Part shown: in pieces, positions 34,054-42,486 of the stretch
How the letters are laid out: the number at the start of each line of letters is the position of its first letter
How positions within the stretch are numbered: the stretch's first letter is position 1
NCBI RefSeq assembly: GCF_000328705.1
Contig: NC_019673.1
Coordinates: forward strand, 1,612,001 to 1,676,000
Direction: 5' to 3'
DNA length: 64,000 nucleotides
Origin: Saccharothrix espanaensis DSM 44229
Lineage (GTDB): Bacteria > Actinomycetota > Actinomycetes > Mycobacteriales > Pseudonocardiaceae
Notes under the pieces: model-generated
The model's database searches: none
What the model saw: only the letters and a program-made list of their open reading frames with translations
Told to the model about the DNA's origin: nothing
Position numbers and translations under genes: made by a program

Positions 34054-34503
34054 TCAGGCGCTCTTGGCGAGCTTGCGCGGCTGGGCCGGCGCGTCCGGGC
34101 CGGTGCGGATCAGCGTGGCGAACGCCGCGCCGACCCGGGTGATCTCGTCGCTCGGCTCGGACAGCTCGGCCAGGCCCGCGGTGAGCGCCAGCAGGCGCTG
34201 CTCGCGCTCGACGGCGTCGGTGGCGGTCAGGTGCTCGTCCAGCACGGCGCGCAGCACGGGCTGCTGGGCGGCCAGGGTGCGCCACGTGCGGGTGACGATC
34301 TCCACGCGGTCGTCGTCGCTGTTCTCCAGCGCGACGCCGAGCCGGCCGGTGAGCTGCTGCATCCACCGGTAGTGCAGGGCCAGCAGGAGCTCGTCCTCGG
34401 TGGCGAACAGGGCGCGGTCGAAGGTCAGGGGAGCCGCGGGGGCCGCGGTGCGGAGCACGGCGTCCAGAGCGTCGCGCCGCCGGTAGAAGTCGTTCCAACT
34501 CAT
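34054..34503 (-). CDS. Conserved hypothetical protein next to a TetR regulator
   Basis: The 149-residue, mostly helical cytosolic protein starts MSWNDFYRRRDALDAVLRTA and has LFATEDELLLALHYRWMQQLTGRL and a coil around TDAVEREQRLLALTAGLAEL. No cofactor or catalytic motif was recognised. ATG at 34503 has GGGAGG upstream. It is the first gene after a divergent promoter region with TetR-type operators, so it is probably repressed by the neighbouring TetR protein together with the SDR. Confidence 0.72.
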   Translation of the reverse strand: MSWNDFYRRRDALDAVLRTAAPAAPLTFDRALFATEDELLLALHYRWMQQLTGRLGVALENSDDDRVEIVTRTWRTLAAQQPVLRAVLDEHLTATDAVEREQRLLALTAGLAELSEPSDEITRVGAAFATLIRTGPDAPAQPRKLAKSA

Positions 34504-34566
34504 GATCACGCCTCCCTCTCGGTGGTCGGCCCGGTCGGTGACCGGCGTCATACCCCAGGTCTTTGG

Positions 34567-34624
34567 CATACCGCCGGTATGGCCGATGGGGCGAACATAC
34601 CACGGGTACGTACCGTCGGTATGT
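34567..34624. promoter_or_regulatory. TetR-type operators in a divergent promoter
   Basis: CATACCGCCGGTATG (34567-34581) is a 15-bp palindrome. ACATACC...GGTATGT (34595-34624) repeats the same half-sites at wider spacing, around an inner GGTACGTACC. The shared CATACC half-site and the position between a TetR gene and the operon it faces indicate autorepression and operon control. Confidence 0.7.
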
Positions 34625-34633
34625 CGTACGGTT

Positions 34634-35287
34634 GTGAACGTGGTGACAGTGCGGTCGAGGCGTGTCGATTACTCCGAGTCCACGAGGCAGGCCCTCGTGG
34701 ACAGTGCCGTGGAGCTGTTCACCAAACGCGGCTACGCGGGCACGTCGCTCGACGAGGTGGCCAAGCGGGCACGGCTGACCAAGGGCGCGCTGTACCACCA
34801 CTTCAGCGGCAAGCAGGCGTTGTTCGAGGCGGCCTTCGACTCGGTCGAGAACGCGTTCATGCGCAAGCTCGGCGAGATCGTCAGCGCGCCCGGGGACCCG
34901 TGGGACACCGCGATCGCCGGGCTGCGGGCGTACGTGCGGGTCTGCCTGGAGCCGTCCTACCAGCGGATCGTCATCCACGAGGCGCCGGTGGTGATGGGCT
35001 GGGAGCGGTGGCGCGAGGCGGAGGAGCACTTCAGCTACGGCCTGCTGCGCTCGACCATCGAGGTGCTGATCACCAGCGGCGAGCTGGAGCAGCTGCCGGT
35101 GGAGACGATGGCCCGGCTGCTGTTCGGGGCGCTGTCGGCGGGCGCGAGTACGATCGCCGGCGCGGCCGACCCGCGCAAGGCGAGCGCCGAGGTCGAGCGC
35201 ACCATCGTCCGGGTGGTCGAGGGCCTGCGGGTCACCGAGCCGCCGCCCCGCGTGATTCCTGAGCGCTCCCGCTCCCGCCGCCGCTGA
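34634..35287 (+). CDS. TetR/AcrR family transcriptional regulator
   Basis: The 217-residue protein has the N-terminal DNA-binding domain with the typical helix-turn-helix pattern (LFTKRGYAGTSLDEVAKRA, then KGALYHHFSGKQALFEA) and a helical ligand-binding domain with VRVCLEPSYQRIVIHEAPVV. It is divergent from the unknown gene/SDR/lipA group. Several GTG codons are possible starts (34634, 34640, 34643, 34649); the first gives a leaderless or very short leader, with the operators covering the promoter. Confidence 0.88.
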   Translation: MNVVTVRSRRVDYSESTRQALVDSAVELFTKRGYAGTSLDEVAKRARLTKGALYHHFSGKQALFEAAFDSVENAFMRKLGEIVSAPGDPWDTAIAGLRAYVRVCLEPSYQRIVIHEAPVVMGWERWREAEEHFSYGLLRSTIEVLITSGELEQLPVETMARLLFGALSAGASTIAGAADPRKASAEVERTIVRVVEGLRVTEPPPRVIPERSRSRRR

Positions 35288-35477
35288 CCCGCCGAACGCC
35301 GCCGGCCGACACCGGTATGACGTGCTCGGTCTTCGCGGCGCTCGACCACGCCGGGCACGTCGACCTGGACTCGTTGGCCGCGAGCTTCGCGCACCCCGGA
35401 CGGCGTGGCCGGCGCACGGGCGCGTGGTTTCGGGCGTCGGATCGCGGGGTGCGGTGGGCGGCGATTAGCGTTGAGCC

Positions 35478-36419
35478 GTGGAACTGGAGCTTCGCATCTT
35501 CACCGAGCCCCAGCAGGGGGCTTCCTACGACGACCTGCTGCGCGTCGCCCGCACCGCCGAGGACGCGGGCTACGGCGCGTTCTTCCGGTCCGACCACTAC
35601 CTGCGGATGGGGCCCGGCGACGGGCTGCCCGGCCCGACCGACGCGTGGATCACGCTGGCCGGCCTGGCCCGCGAGACCACGACCATCCGGCTGGGCACGC
35701 TGGTCACCGCCGCGACCTTCCGCCACCCCGGCCCGCTGGCGATCTCGGTCGCCCAGGTCGACGTGATGTCCGGCGGTCGGGTCGACTTCGGTCTCGGGTC
35801 CGGCTGGTTCGAGGAGGAGCACGCCGCCTACGGCCTGCGCTTCCCGTCGCTGGGGGAGCGGTTCGAGCTGTTCGAGGAGCAGCTCGCGATCATCACCGGC
35901 CTGTGGGGCACGCCGTCGGGCGAGAAGTTCTCCTTCGACGGCAAGCACTACGCGCTGACCGACGCGCCCGCGCTGCCCAAGCCCGCGCAGTCCCCGGTCC
36001 CCGTGGTCATCGGTGGCAAGGGCGCCAAGCGCACGCCGGCGCTGGCCGCGAAGTACGCCACCGAGTTCAACCTGCCGTTCGTGGACACCGCGTTCGCGGC
36101 CGAGCAGTTCGAGCGGGTCGACGCGGCCTGCCGGGAGATCGGCCGCGACCCGGCCACGATGACCCGGTCTGCCGGTCTGGTGCTGTGCGTGGGCCGGGAC
36201 GACGCCGAGGTGGCCCGCCGGGCCGCGGCGATCGGCCGCGAGGTGGCCGAGCTCAAGGAGAACGGCCTGGCCGGCACGCCCGCCGAGGTCGTCGAGCGGT
36301 TGGGCACGTGGCACGCGGAGACCGGCATCAGCCGGGTGTACCTGCAGGTGCTGGACCTGGCCGACCTCGACCACCTGGAGCTGGTGGCGGCCGAGGTCGC
36401 GCCTCAGGTCCGGGTGTGA
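35478..36419 (+). CDS. LLM-class flavin or F420-dependent oxidoreductase
   Basis: The 313-residue TIM-barrel protein belongs to the luciferase-like monooxygenase superfamily. Markers include GYGAFFRSDHYLRMG near the N-terminus, TIRLGTLVTAATFRHPG, DVMSGGRVDFGLGSGWFEEEHAAYG, and PVVIGGKGAKRTPALAA. In actinomycetes most members use F420. The substrate is unknown. GTG at 35478 was chosen since the family N-terminus (LELRIFTEPQQGASYDD) starts there. Monocistronic on the plus strand. Confidence 0.87.
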   Translation: MELELRIFTEPQQGASYDDLLRVARTAEDAGYGAFFRSDHYLRMGPGDGLPGPTDAWITLAGLARETTTIRLGTLVTAATFRHPGPLAISVAQVDVMSGGRVDFGLGSGWFEEEHAAYGLRFPSLGERFELFEEQLAIITGLWGTPSGEKFSFDGKHYALTDAPALPKPAQSPVPVVIGGKGAKRTPALAAKYATEFNLPFVDTAFAAEQFERVDAACREIGRDPATMTRSAGLVLCVGRDDAEVARRAAAIGREVAELKENGLAGTPAEVVERLGTWHAETGISRVYLQVLDLADLDHLELVAAEVAPQVRV

Positions 36420-36478
36420 TCCGGAGCCGGCCACAGGGCTGATCCGGAGGCCGGCCAGGGAGCTGGTCGGGGGACGGG

Positions 36479-36964
36479 TCAGGTGCCGAGCTGGCCCGCC
36501 ACGTCGGACGCGGCGGCGAGCAGGACGAGCACGGGGATGGTGGCGGCGCTGCGCAGCCGGTAGCTCCCGCGCTTGTCCTGCTCGACCACGCCGGAGCCGG
36601 TGAGCGCCTTGAGGTGGTGGTAGAGCTGACCGGTCGAGCCGAGCCGGGCGGCCTCCTGGAGCGCCGCCGCCGGCTGCGGCCCCTGCGCCAGCAGGGACCG
36701 CACGATGTCCACCCGCACCGGGTGCGCCAACGCGGCCAGCACCTCGATCCGCGGCCGGTCGGCCAGGGCCAGCGCGCGCTCCGGCGTGACGTCGACCTGC
36801 CACGTCACCCGCCCGCCGCCCAGCGACACCCGCCCGCCGTAGCCGACCGCGCCGCCGCCGTCCTCGGTCTCGGGCAGCACCACGGTCTCGCGCTCGTCGC
36901 CCTCCAGGGCGGCCACGCGCTGCTCCAGCTCGGCAAGTCGCTGCACCAGGTCCACCGTGGTCAT
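36479..36964 (-). CDS. ArsR-like winged-helix regulator
   Basis: The 161-residue protein has an N-terminal short coiled coil (LVQRLAELEQRVAALEGDE). A linker then leads to a winged helix-turn-helix with RIEVLAALAHPVRVDIVRSLL, STGQLYHHLKALTGSGVVEQDKRGSYRL. It starts one base after the stop of the upstream serine-hydrolase-like gene, so the two are translationally linked. Metal-binding cysteines are not evident. A palindrome at 38023-38037 before that operon is a candidate operator. Confidence 0.82.
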   Translation of the reverse strand: MTTVDLVQRLAELEQRVAALEGDERETVVLPETEDGGGAVGYGGRVSLGGGRVTWQVDVTPERALALADRPRIEVLAALAHPVRVDIVRSLLAQGPQPAAALQEAARLGSTGQLYHHLKALTGSGVVEQDKRGSYRLRSAATIPVLVLLAAASDVAGQLGT

Positions 36965-36965
36965 C

Positions 36966-37997
36966 CTACGAGAGGCTCACCTGGAATACCCCCAGCGCAG
37001 CGGGGTCCAGCAGGGCGTCGAGCACGAGGTCCACGAGTTCCGCCGCCCGCGCGTACCGGGCTTCGTCCACCTCCTCGACCAGCAGGGCCGCCGCGGCGAC
37101 CCGACCGTCGTACCACCGGACGCGGCACCCGACGGTGAGCACGCCGGGCAGCGAACCACCCCGCACCGCGATCCCGGCCACGCCCGCCGGCGCGGTCCGG
37201 CCGCCTTCCCGGTGTCCCTGGTGTTCAAGGTGCTCCAGCGCGCGGGGGAACCGGTCCAGCGCGCGGTGCAGCCGGTGCAGGCCGGCGGCGGTGCCGCGCC
37301 ACGTGGTGCGCGCGAACGGCCGTTGTCCCCCGTAGGTCCGGGGCACGTCCGGCAGCCGCCCGATCACCTCCAGTTGCAGGCGCGGGTCGGTCAGGTACCG
37401 CCGCACGTCGACCTCGCGGCCCAACACCTCCCGCAGCCGGTGGCCGAGCAGCGACGGGATCGGCGCGTCCGGCCACCCCGCCCGGATCGCGGCCGTGCGC
37501 AGGGTCGGCTCGCCCAGCCGGTGCCGCAGGTGGTCGGCCGCCGCGTCGTCGCCGTACCGGGCCGCGACCGCCGCCAGGTCGTCCAGGGCGACGGTGGCGT
37601 TGGGGTCGTCGGCGGTGACACCGTTGGAGGACTTCAGGTTCAGCGCCGCCAGCGCGCGCTGGTGCGCGCCGCCGTCGGAGGCGAGGCAGTACCGCTCCCA
37701 GTCGCCGAGGCGGACGCGTTCGCCCGGGTCGGCCGTGCCCCGCCGCACCGCGAGGTCGTAGCCGGCCAGGTGCACGGCGTGCACCGCCGACGCCAGCGGT
37801 TGCGGTTCGTGGGGCCGGTGGGCCAGCCGGCCGCCCCTGCCGTCGTCGAACACCGCGGCGACGTGACCGCGGTTCGCGCGTAACCACCCCAGCCAGTCGT
37901 CGGGGCCGGGGTCGGCCGCCGCGGGCAGGGCGGGCAGCAGCAGGGTGCCGCCCGCCACACCACAGGCGGAGAGCAGGTGCCGTCGAGTCAGGAGCAC
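36966..37997 (-). CDS. Exported beta-lactamase-like serine hydrolase homologue, probably inactive
   Basis: The 343-residue protein has a twin-arginine type signal (TRRHLLSACGVAGG... ending AAADP) and the fold of actinomycete class A beta-lactamase-like proteins. Where active members have PLASAxK, this one has PLASAVH, so the catalytic Lys is His. Where they have SDN, it has YGDDAA. Two of three catalytic motifs are therefore changed, although the rest (SLLGHRLREVLG, RTTWRGTAAGL, GVAGIAVRGGS) is well kept. GTG at 37997 has GAGGGGAG upstream. It could be a binding or sensing protein, co-transcribed with the ArsR-like regulator. Confidence 0.72.
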   Translation of the reverse strand: MLLTRRHLLSACGVAGGTLLLPALPAAADPGPDDWLGWLRANRGHVAAVFDDGRGGRLAHRPHEPQPLASAVHAVHLAGYDLAVRRGTADPGERVRLGDWERYCLASDGGAHQRALAALNLKSSNGVTADDPNATVALDDLAAVAARYGDDAAADHLRHRLGEPTLRTAAIRAGWPDAPIPSLLGHRLREVLGREVDVRRYLTDPRLQLEVIGRLPDVPRTYGGQRPFARTTWRGTAAGLHRLHRALDRFPRALEHLEHQGHREGGRTAPAGVAGIAVRGGSLPGVLTVGCRVRWYDGRVAAAALLVEEVDEARYARAAELVDLVLDALLDPAALGVFQVSLS

Positions 37998-38022
37998 GAC
38001 GAGATCTCCCCTCTGGTAGTCC

Positions 38023-38037
38023 GTAATTCCGGAATAC
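38023..38037 (-). promoter_or_regulatory. Palindrome in the promoter of the serine-hydrolase/ArsR operon
   Basis: GTAATTCCGGAATAC has a perfect 10-bp core, ATTCCGGAAT, 29 bp before the GTG at 37997. AT-rich flanks (TAGTAT on the minus strand) could form the -10 region. A natural candidate site for the ArsR-like protein encoded downstream. Confidence 0.5.
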
Positions 38038-38059
38038 TAGAGGGGGCGATTCGGGCTTG

Positions 38060-38803
38060 TCAGGGGGTTCGCACCGCGAACGTGACGCCGGCGGCGACCG
38101 GTTGTTCACGGATGAGCGTGCGCTCGGTCAACGGCAGGTCGCCGTTGAGCGCGTCGATCACCGCCTGGCGGGCCAGCGGGCGCACCTCGTCCACCGTGAC
38201 GTCGCGGTCCAGCTCGCCGGACAGCGACGCGACGCCCGCGTCCCGGATGCCGCACGGGATGATCGCGCCGAACCCGGCCAGGTCCGCGTTGCAGTTGATC
38301 TCGAAGCCGTGCATGGTCACGCCGCGCTGCACCCGGATGCCGATCGCCGCGATCTTGCGCTCCACGCCCCGGTCGTCCGCCGCGATCCACACGCCGCTGC
38401 GGCCCTCGACCCGGCCGGTGCGCACGCCGAGCTGGTCGCACACGTGGATCAGCGCCTGCTCCAGGCGGCGCACGTACTGCACCACGTCCATCGGCTCGGC
38501 CAGCCCGATGATCGGGTAGCCGACCAGCTGGCCGGGGCCGTGCCAGGTGATCTTGCCGCCGCGGTCGACGTCGATCACCGGGATGTCGCCGCCGCGCGGG
38601 CGCTCCTCGTCCTCGGTGCGCCGACCGCAGGTGTAGACCTCGGGGTGCTCCAGCAGCAGCATCGTGTCGCCGATGTCGCCGTCCGCGCGGGCGTCGTTCA
38701 GCTCGCGCTGCAGGTCCCACGCGGCCAGGTAGTCGATGGTGCCCAGCTCGCGCACGTCGATCGGATCCGTCGAGGTGCGGCAGGAGAGTTCGGGACTGCT
38801 CAC
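38060..38803 (-). CDS. lipB: Octanoyl-ACP:protein N-octanoyltransferase
   Basis: The 247-residue transferase moves octanoyl from ACP to the lipoyl domains of E2. The conserved [16 protein letters not shown], the Lys-containing [18 protein letters not shown] and the nucleophile Cys in [12 protein letters not shown] are all present. Its GTG start overlaps the stop of the PAP2 gene, which in turn overlaps the TIGR01777 gene, so these three form one tight operon. LipA, its partner, is at 32098-33099. Confidence 0.96.
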   Translation of the reverse strand: MSSPELSCRTSTDPIDVRELGTIDYLAAWDLQRELNDARADGDIGDTMLLLEHPEVYTCGRRTEDEERPRGGDIPVIDVDRGGKITWHGPGQLVGYPIIGLAEPMDVVQYVRRLEQALIHVCDQLGVRTGRVEGRSGVWIAADDRGVERKIAAIGIRVQRGVTMHGFEINCNADLAGFGAIIPCGIRDAGVASLSGELDRDVTVDEVRPLARQAVIDALNGDLPLTERTLIREQPVAAGVTFAVRTP

Positions 38804-39441
38804 GGCTCGACCCTACGCCTGCCGGCGGGGCCCGCGGGGCGAGGGCCGCCGGGCCAGGGCAGCAGCCGGAGCACCAGGGCCGCGAGCAGCCCGACGCCCG
38901 TCGTGGCCAGCGCCGCGCCCACCGTGTCGGTGAACCAGTGCATCGTCAGCGCCACCCGGCTGGCCGCCGTGAGGACCACTGCGACGACCGCCAGCAGCAC
39001 GGCTTTGCGCAGGTGGCGGCGGGCGAGGTGGGCGCACAGCACGACCCCGGTGAACGCCACCGCGGTCACCGCCGTCACGTGCCCGCTCGGGTAGGACGGC
39101 AGGTCGAACACGACCGGCCGCACCCGGTCGTACCCGAACCGGAGCAGGATCGTGCACCACGCGACGCCGAGCAAGACCGCGGCCTTGAACACCAGCAGCT
39201 CGCGGGCGAGGATCGCGCGCAACCCCAGCGACACCACCGTGATCACGGCCATGCCGGGGCTGAGCAGGAAGCTGACCACGTCCGCCGCCTGCACGAACAA
39301 CGGCCCCAGCTCACGGGCCCGGTCGCGCAGCGCGACGTCCGGTCCCGCCGGGCCGCCGCGCACCGCGATCCCGAGCGCGACCGACGCCAGCACCAGGGCC
39401 ACGCCGATCGCGCAGAGCACCGCGCGCGGGCTGCCGGTCAT
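38800..39441 (-). CDS. PAP2-family membrane phosphatase
   Basis: The 213-residue protein has about six membrane helices and the phosphatase signature in three parts: [10 protein letters not shown] (KxxxxxxRP-like, with Arg in the first position), SYPSGHVTA (PSGH) and [16 protein letters not shown] (SRxxxxxHxxxD). Such enzymes dephosphorylate lipid phosphates such as undecaprenyl pyrophosphate or phosphatidic acid on the outer face of the membrane. Both ends overlap neighbouring genes by 4 bases. This gene is not between lipB and the TIGR01777 gene in M. tuberculosis, so it is a lineage addition. Confidence 0.88.
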   Translation of the reverse strand: MTGSPRAVLCAIGVALVLASVALGIAVRGGPAGPDVALRDRARELGPLFVQAADVVSFLLSPGMAVITVVSLGLRAILARELLVFKAAVLLGVAWCTILLRFGYDRVRPVVFDLPSYPSGHVTAVTAVAFTGVVLCAHLARRHLRKAVLLAVVAVVLTAASRVALTMHWFTDTVGAALATTGVGLLAALVLRLLPWPGGPRPAGPAGRRRVEP

Positions 39442-40322
39442 CCGGCGACGGCCGCCGCCACCGCCGCGCCCAACGCCGGGTGCAGGAAGTGGAAGCCGTG
39501 GCGCTCCAACGCCTTCGGCACCGCGCGCTGGCCCGCCAGGACGCCCTCCTCGGCGATCCCGCCGAGCACCGCCTTGAGCGCGAACCCGGGCACCACCCAC
39601 GGCGTCGGCCGGCGCAGCGCGTGACCGACCGTGCGGGTGAACTCGGCGTTGGTCACCGGGCTCGGCGCGGTCAGGTTCACCGGGCCCTCGACGGTGTCGT
39701 GCTCCAGCACGAACTGGATCGCCGAGATCGCGTCGTCCAGCGAGATCCACGGCATGTACTGCCGGCCGTCGCCGAGCCGCCCGCCCAGGAAGAACTGGAA
39801 CAGCGGTTTGACCTTGCCGAACAGCCCGCCGGCCGGGCTGATCACCAGGCCGGTGCGCAGCCGCACCACCCGCCGGGACGCCGCCGCCCCGGTGGCCGCC
39901 TCCCACTGCCGGCACATGTCGGCCAGGAACCCGGTGCCCGACGGCGTGGACTCGTCCACCACCTCGTCGCCGGTGTCGCCGTAGTAGCCGACCGCGCTCG
40001 CGTTCACCAGGGTCGGCACGCCGTGCTCGACCACCGCCGCCGCCAGCACCTCGGTGGGCACGGTTCGGGAGTCCAGCAGCACCTGCTTGCGGGCGTGGTC
40101 CCAGCGCTTGTCCGCCACCCCGGCGCCGCACAGGTTGACCACCGCGTCCGCGCCGTCGAGCGCGCCGGGGTCGAGGTGCCCGGCGGGCGGATCCCAGCCG
40201 CGCTCGTCGGGCGCGGTGGGGCGGCGGCGGACCAGCCGGACGACCTCGTGCTCCGCGCCGCGCAACGCGGCTACCAGACTGGTGCCGATGAAACCGGACG
40301 AACCCGCGACGACTACCCGCAT
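39438..40322 (-). CDS. TIGR01777 family (YfcH-like) epimerase-type protein
   Basis: The 294-residue Rossmann protein begins MRVVVAGSSGFIGTSLVAAL (nucleotide-binding GxxGxxG). It has the family segments WDPPAG, DAVVNLCGAGVADKRW, SASAVGYYGD-type Tyr motif (NASAVGYYGDTGDE), RTGLVIS and a C-terminal DUF1731 domain ending HPALGAAVAAA. It corresponds to Rv2216 beside lipB in M. tuberculosis. The physiological substrate is unknown; members of this family act in very varied processes. Confidence 0.88.
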   Translation of the reverse strand: MRVVVAGSSGFIGTSLVAALRGAEHEVVRLVRRRPTAPDERGWDPPAGHLDPGALDGADAVVNLCGAGVADKRWDHARKQVLLDSRTVPTEVLAAAVVEHGVPTLVNASAVGYYGDTGDEVVDESTPSGTGFLADMCRQWEAATGAAASRRVVRLRTGLVISPAGGLFGKVKPLFQFFLGGRLGDGRQYMPWISLDDAISAIQFVLEHDTVEGPVNLTAPSPVTNAEFTRTVGHALRRPTPWVVPGFALKAVLGGIAEEGVLAGQRAVPKALERHGFHFLHPALGAAVAAAVAG

Positions 40323-40439
40323 GGGGATGATCGTCTCGCAGTGACCGGCCTGGTGCACAGTGGCCCCGGTGTAGCGCCCACCACTGCGGCCGGCGGCGTC
40401 CCTCGGCTGGTTCGCAACCGTGACGCGGACCGGCCGGTG

Positions 40440-40540
40440 CGGGGGCTTGAGGCGGGCGGAGCGTGGGCGTGGAACGGCCGGAGCTTGGGCGTGCGACGGG
40501 CGGAGTCAGGGCGTGCGACGGGGGAGCGTGGGCGTGGAAT
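40440..40540. repeat. Degenerate GC-rich repeats in intergenic DNA
   Basis: Variants of GGAGCGTGGGCGTGGAACGGCC and GGGCGTGCGACGGG recur three to four times over about 100 bp between two operons. No gene is seen. Confidence 0.45.
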
Positions 40541-40541
40541 G

Positions 40542-40582
40542 GCCGAAGCCGCCCCTGGAGGTGGTCCCGGGGCGGCTTCGGC
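40542..40582 (-). terminator. Hairpin terminator of the sucB gene
   Basis: GCCGAAGCCGCCCC pairs with GGGGCGGCTTCGGC across a 13-base loop, 21 bp beyond the sucB stop. Confidence 0.75.
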
Positions 40583-40602
40583 TTCGGCTTCGGTGGCGGG
40601 GG

Positions 40603-42432
40603 CTAGAGGCCGAGGTCGGCCTCGAACGAGCCCTCTTCGAGGCGGTTCTTGACCGTGGTGAGGAAGCGGCCCGCGTCCGCGCCGTCCACCAGGCGGTGGT
40701 CGTAGGTGAGGGCCAGGTAGGCCATCGAGCGGATCGCGATGGTGTCGTCACCGTTCTCGTCGGTGATCACCACCGCGCGCTTCTTGACCACGCCGACACC
40801 CAGGATGCCGACCTGCGGCTGCTGGATGATCGGGGTGTCGAACAGCGCGCCGTTGCTGCCCAGGTTGGTCAGCGAGAACGTGCCGCCGGTCAGCTCGTCC
40901 GGGGTCAGCTTGTTGCTGCGCGCCCGTGCGGCGAGGTCGCCGATCTTGTGCGACAGTCCGGCCAGGTTGAGGTCGCCCGCGTTCGCGATCACGGCGTTGA
41001 GCAGGCCGCGCTCGGTGTCGATCGCGATACCCAGGTGCTCGGCACCGTGGTACACGACCTCCTTCTTCTCCTCGTCGATCGACGCGTTGAGCACCGGGTG
41101 CTGCTTGAGCGCTTCGACGGCGGCCTTCGCGAAGAACGGCAGGAACGTGAGCTTGGTGCCCTCGCGCTGCTCGAACGCCGCCTTGGCGCGGTTGCGCAGC
41201 CGGGCGATCTTGGTGACGTCCACCTCGAACACCTGGGTGAGCTGCGCCGACACCTGGAGCGACTCGCGGGTCCGCTGCGCCACGATCTGCCGCAGGCGGG
41301 GCAGCTTCTGCACGGTGCCGCGCTTGCCGCTGGTGTCCGCGGGCGCGGTCGCGACCCGCTGCGCCGGGGCCGAGGGTGCCGCGGCGGCCGGCGCGGGAGC
41401 CGGGGCCTTGGCGGCCTCGACGGCGGCCAGCACGTCCTGCTTGCGGATCCGACCGCCGACGCCGGTGCCCTTGAGGGACCCCAGGTCGATGCCGTTCTCC
41501 GAGGCCAGCTTGCGGACCAGCGGCGTCACGTACGGCGCGCCGTTGGCGTCGTCCGACGCGGCGGGCTCGGCCTGGGCGGGCTCGGACTTCGCGGGCTCGG
41601 ACTTCGCGGGCTCGGACTTGGCCGGCTGGGCCTGCGTCGGCTGCGGCTGGGTCTGCGCGGGCTGGGCCGGGGCCTGCTGCGCGGGCTTGGGGGCCTCCTC
41701 GGCGGGCGCGGACTGGGCCGGTGCCTGCTCGGCGGGCTTCGGGTCCTGCTGCGCGTGCTTCGGGGCGGCCGGCGCGGGGGAGCCCGAGCCGACGACCGCG
41801 AGCTGGCCGCCGACCTCGACGGTCTCGTCCTCGCCCGCGGTGATCTCCAGCAGGGTGCCGGCGACCGGCGACGGGATCTCGGTGTCGACCTTGTCGGTGG
41901 ACACCTCCAGCAGCGGCTCGTCGACCTCGACCGGGTCGCCGACCTGCTTGAGCCAGCGGGTCACGGTGCCCTCGGTGACGCTCTCGCCGAGCGCCGGCAT
42001 GGTCACCGGGGTGCCTTCGGCGGCACCGGACTCCTGCTGCCCGGACTGCTGGGGCGCGGATTCCTGCTGCCCCGACTGCTGGGGTGCGGACTGCTGGGCG
42101 GGTGCCTGCTCCTGCGCCGGGGCCTGCTCGGCCGGGGCCTCGGGCTCCGGGGCGGCCTGCGGCTCGGGTGCGGACTCCTGGGCCGGGGCCGCGTCGCCGT
42201 CGCCGATGACGGCGAGCTCCGCGCCGACCTCGACGGTCTCGTCCTCCTGGGCGACGATCTTCTGGAGCACACCCGCCGCCGGCGACGGGATCTCGGTGTC
42301 GACCTTGTCGGTGGACACCTCCAGCAACGGCTCGTCGACCTCGACGCGGTCACCCTCCTGCTTCAACCAGCGGGTGACCGTGCCCTCGGTGACGCTTTCG
42401 CCGAGTGCGGGCATTTGGACGGAGAAGGCCAT
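40603..42432 (-). CDS. sucB: Dihydrolipoamide acyltransferase, E2 component (DlaT/SucB type)
   Basis: The 609-residue protein has two N-terminal lipoyl domains, each with [14 protein letters not shown] where Lys carries lipoate. An E1/E3-binding domain follows ([35 protein letters not shown]-type, about residues 300-335), and then the acyltransferase core with [12 protein letters not shown] (HxxxDG). The domains are joined by long Gln/Pro/Ala/Glu linkers with internal repeats ([10 protein letters not shown] twice; PAKSE three times). In actinobacteria this protein is often named SucB but serves as the pyruvate dehydrogenase E2. It works with AceE and with Lpd encoded just upstream. Confidence 0.95.
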   Translation of the reverse strand: MAFSVQMPALGESVTEGTVTRWLKQEGDRVEVDEPLLEVSTDKVDTEIPSPAAGVLQKIVAQEDETVEVGAELAVIGDGDAAPAQESAPEPQAAPEPEAPAEQAPAQEQAPAQQSAPQQSGQQESAPQQSGQQESGAAEGTPVTMPALGESVTEGTVTRWLKQVGDPVEVDEPLLEVSTDKVDTEIPSPVAGTLLEITAGEDETVEVGGQLAVVGSGSPAPAAPKHAQQDPKPAEQAPAQSAPAEEAPKPAQQAPAQPAQTQPQPTQAQPAKSEPAKSEPAKSEPAQAEPAASDDANGAPYVTPLVRKLASENGIDLGSLKGTGVGGRIRKQDVLAAVEAAKAPAPAPAAAAPSAPAQRVATAPADTSGKRGTVQKLPRLRQIVAQRTRESLQVSAQLTQVFEVDVTKIARLRNRAKAAFEQREGTKLTFLPFFAKAAVEALKQHPVLNASIDEEKKEVVYHGAEHLGIAIDTERGLLNAVIANAGDLNLAGLSHKIGDLAARARSNKLTPDELTGGTFSLTNLGSNGALFDTPIIQQPQVGILGVGVVKKRAVVITDENGDDTIAIRSMAYLALTYDHRLVDGADAGRFLTTVKNRLEEGSFEADLGL

Positions 42433-42486
42433 CGTTCGCTGACTCCTCGTGCGTGGGTCGGGGATCGGCTGACTGGGGTGCGACGG

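Noticed and set aside
35317-35477. Frame starting at ATG 35317 (MTCSVFAALDHAGHVDLDS...) upstream of the LLM oxidoreductase
   Set aside because: It runs through the oxidoreductase gene in another frame and has no ribosome site; the real gene starts at 35478.
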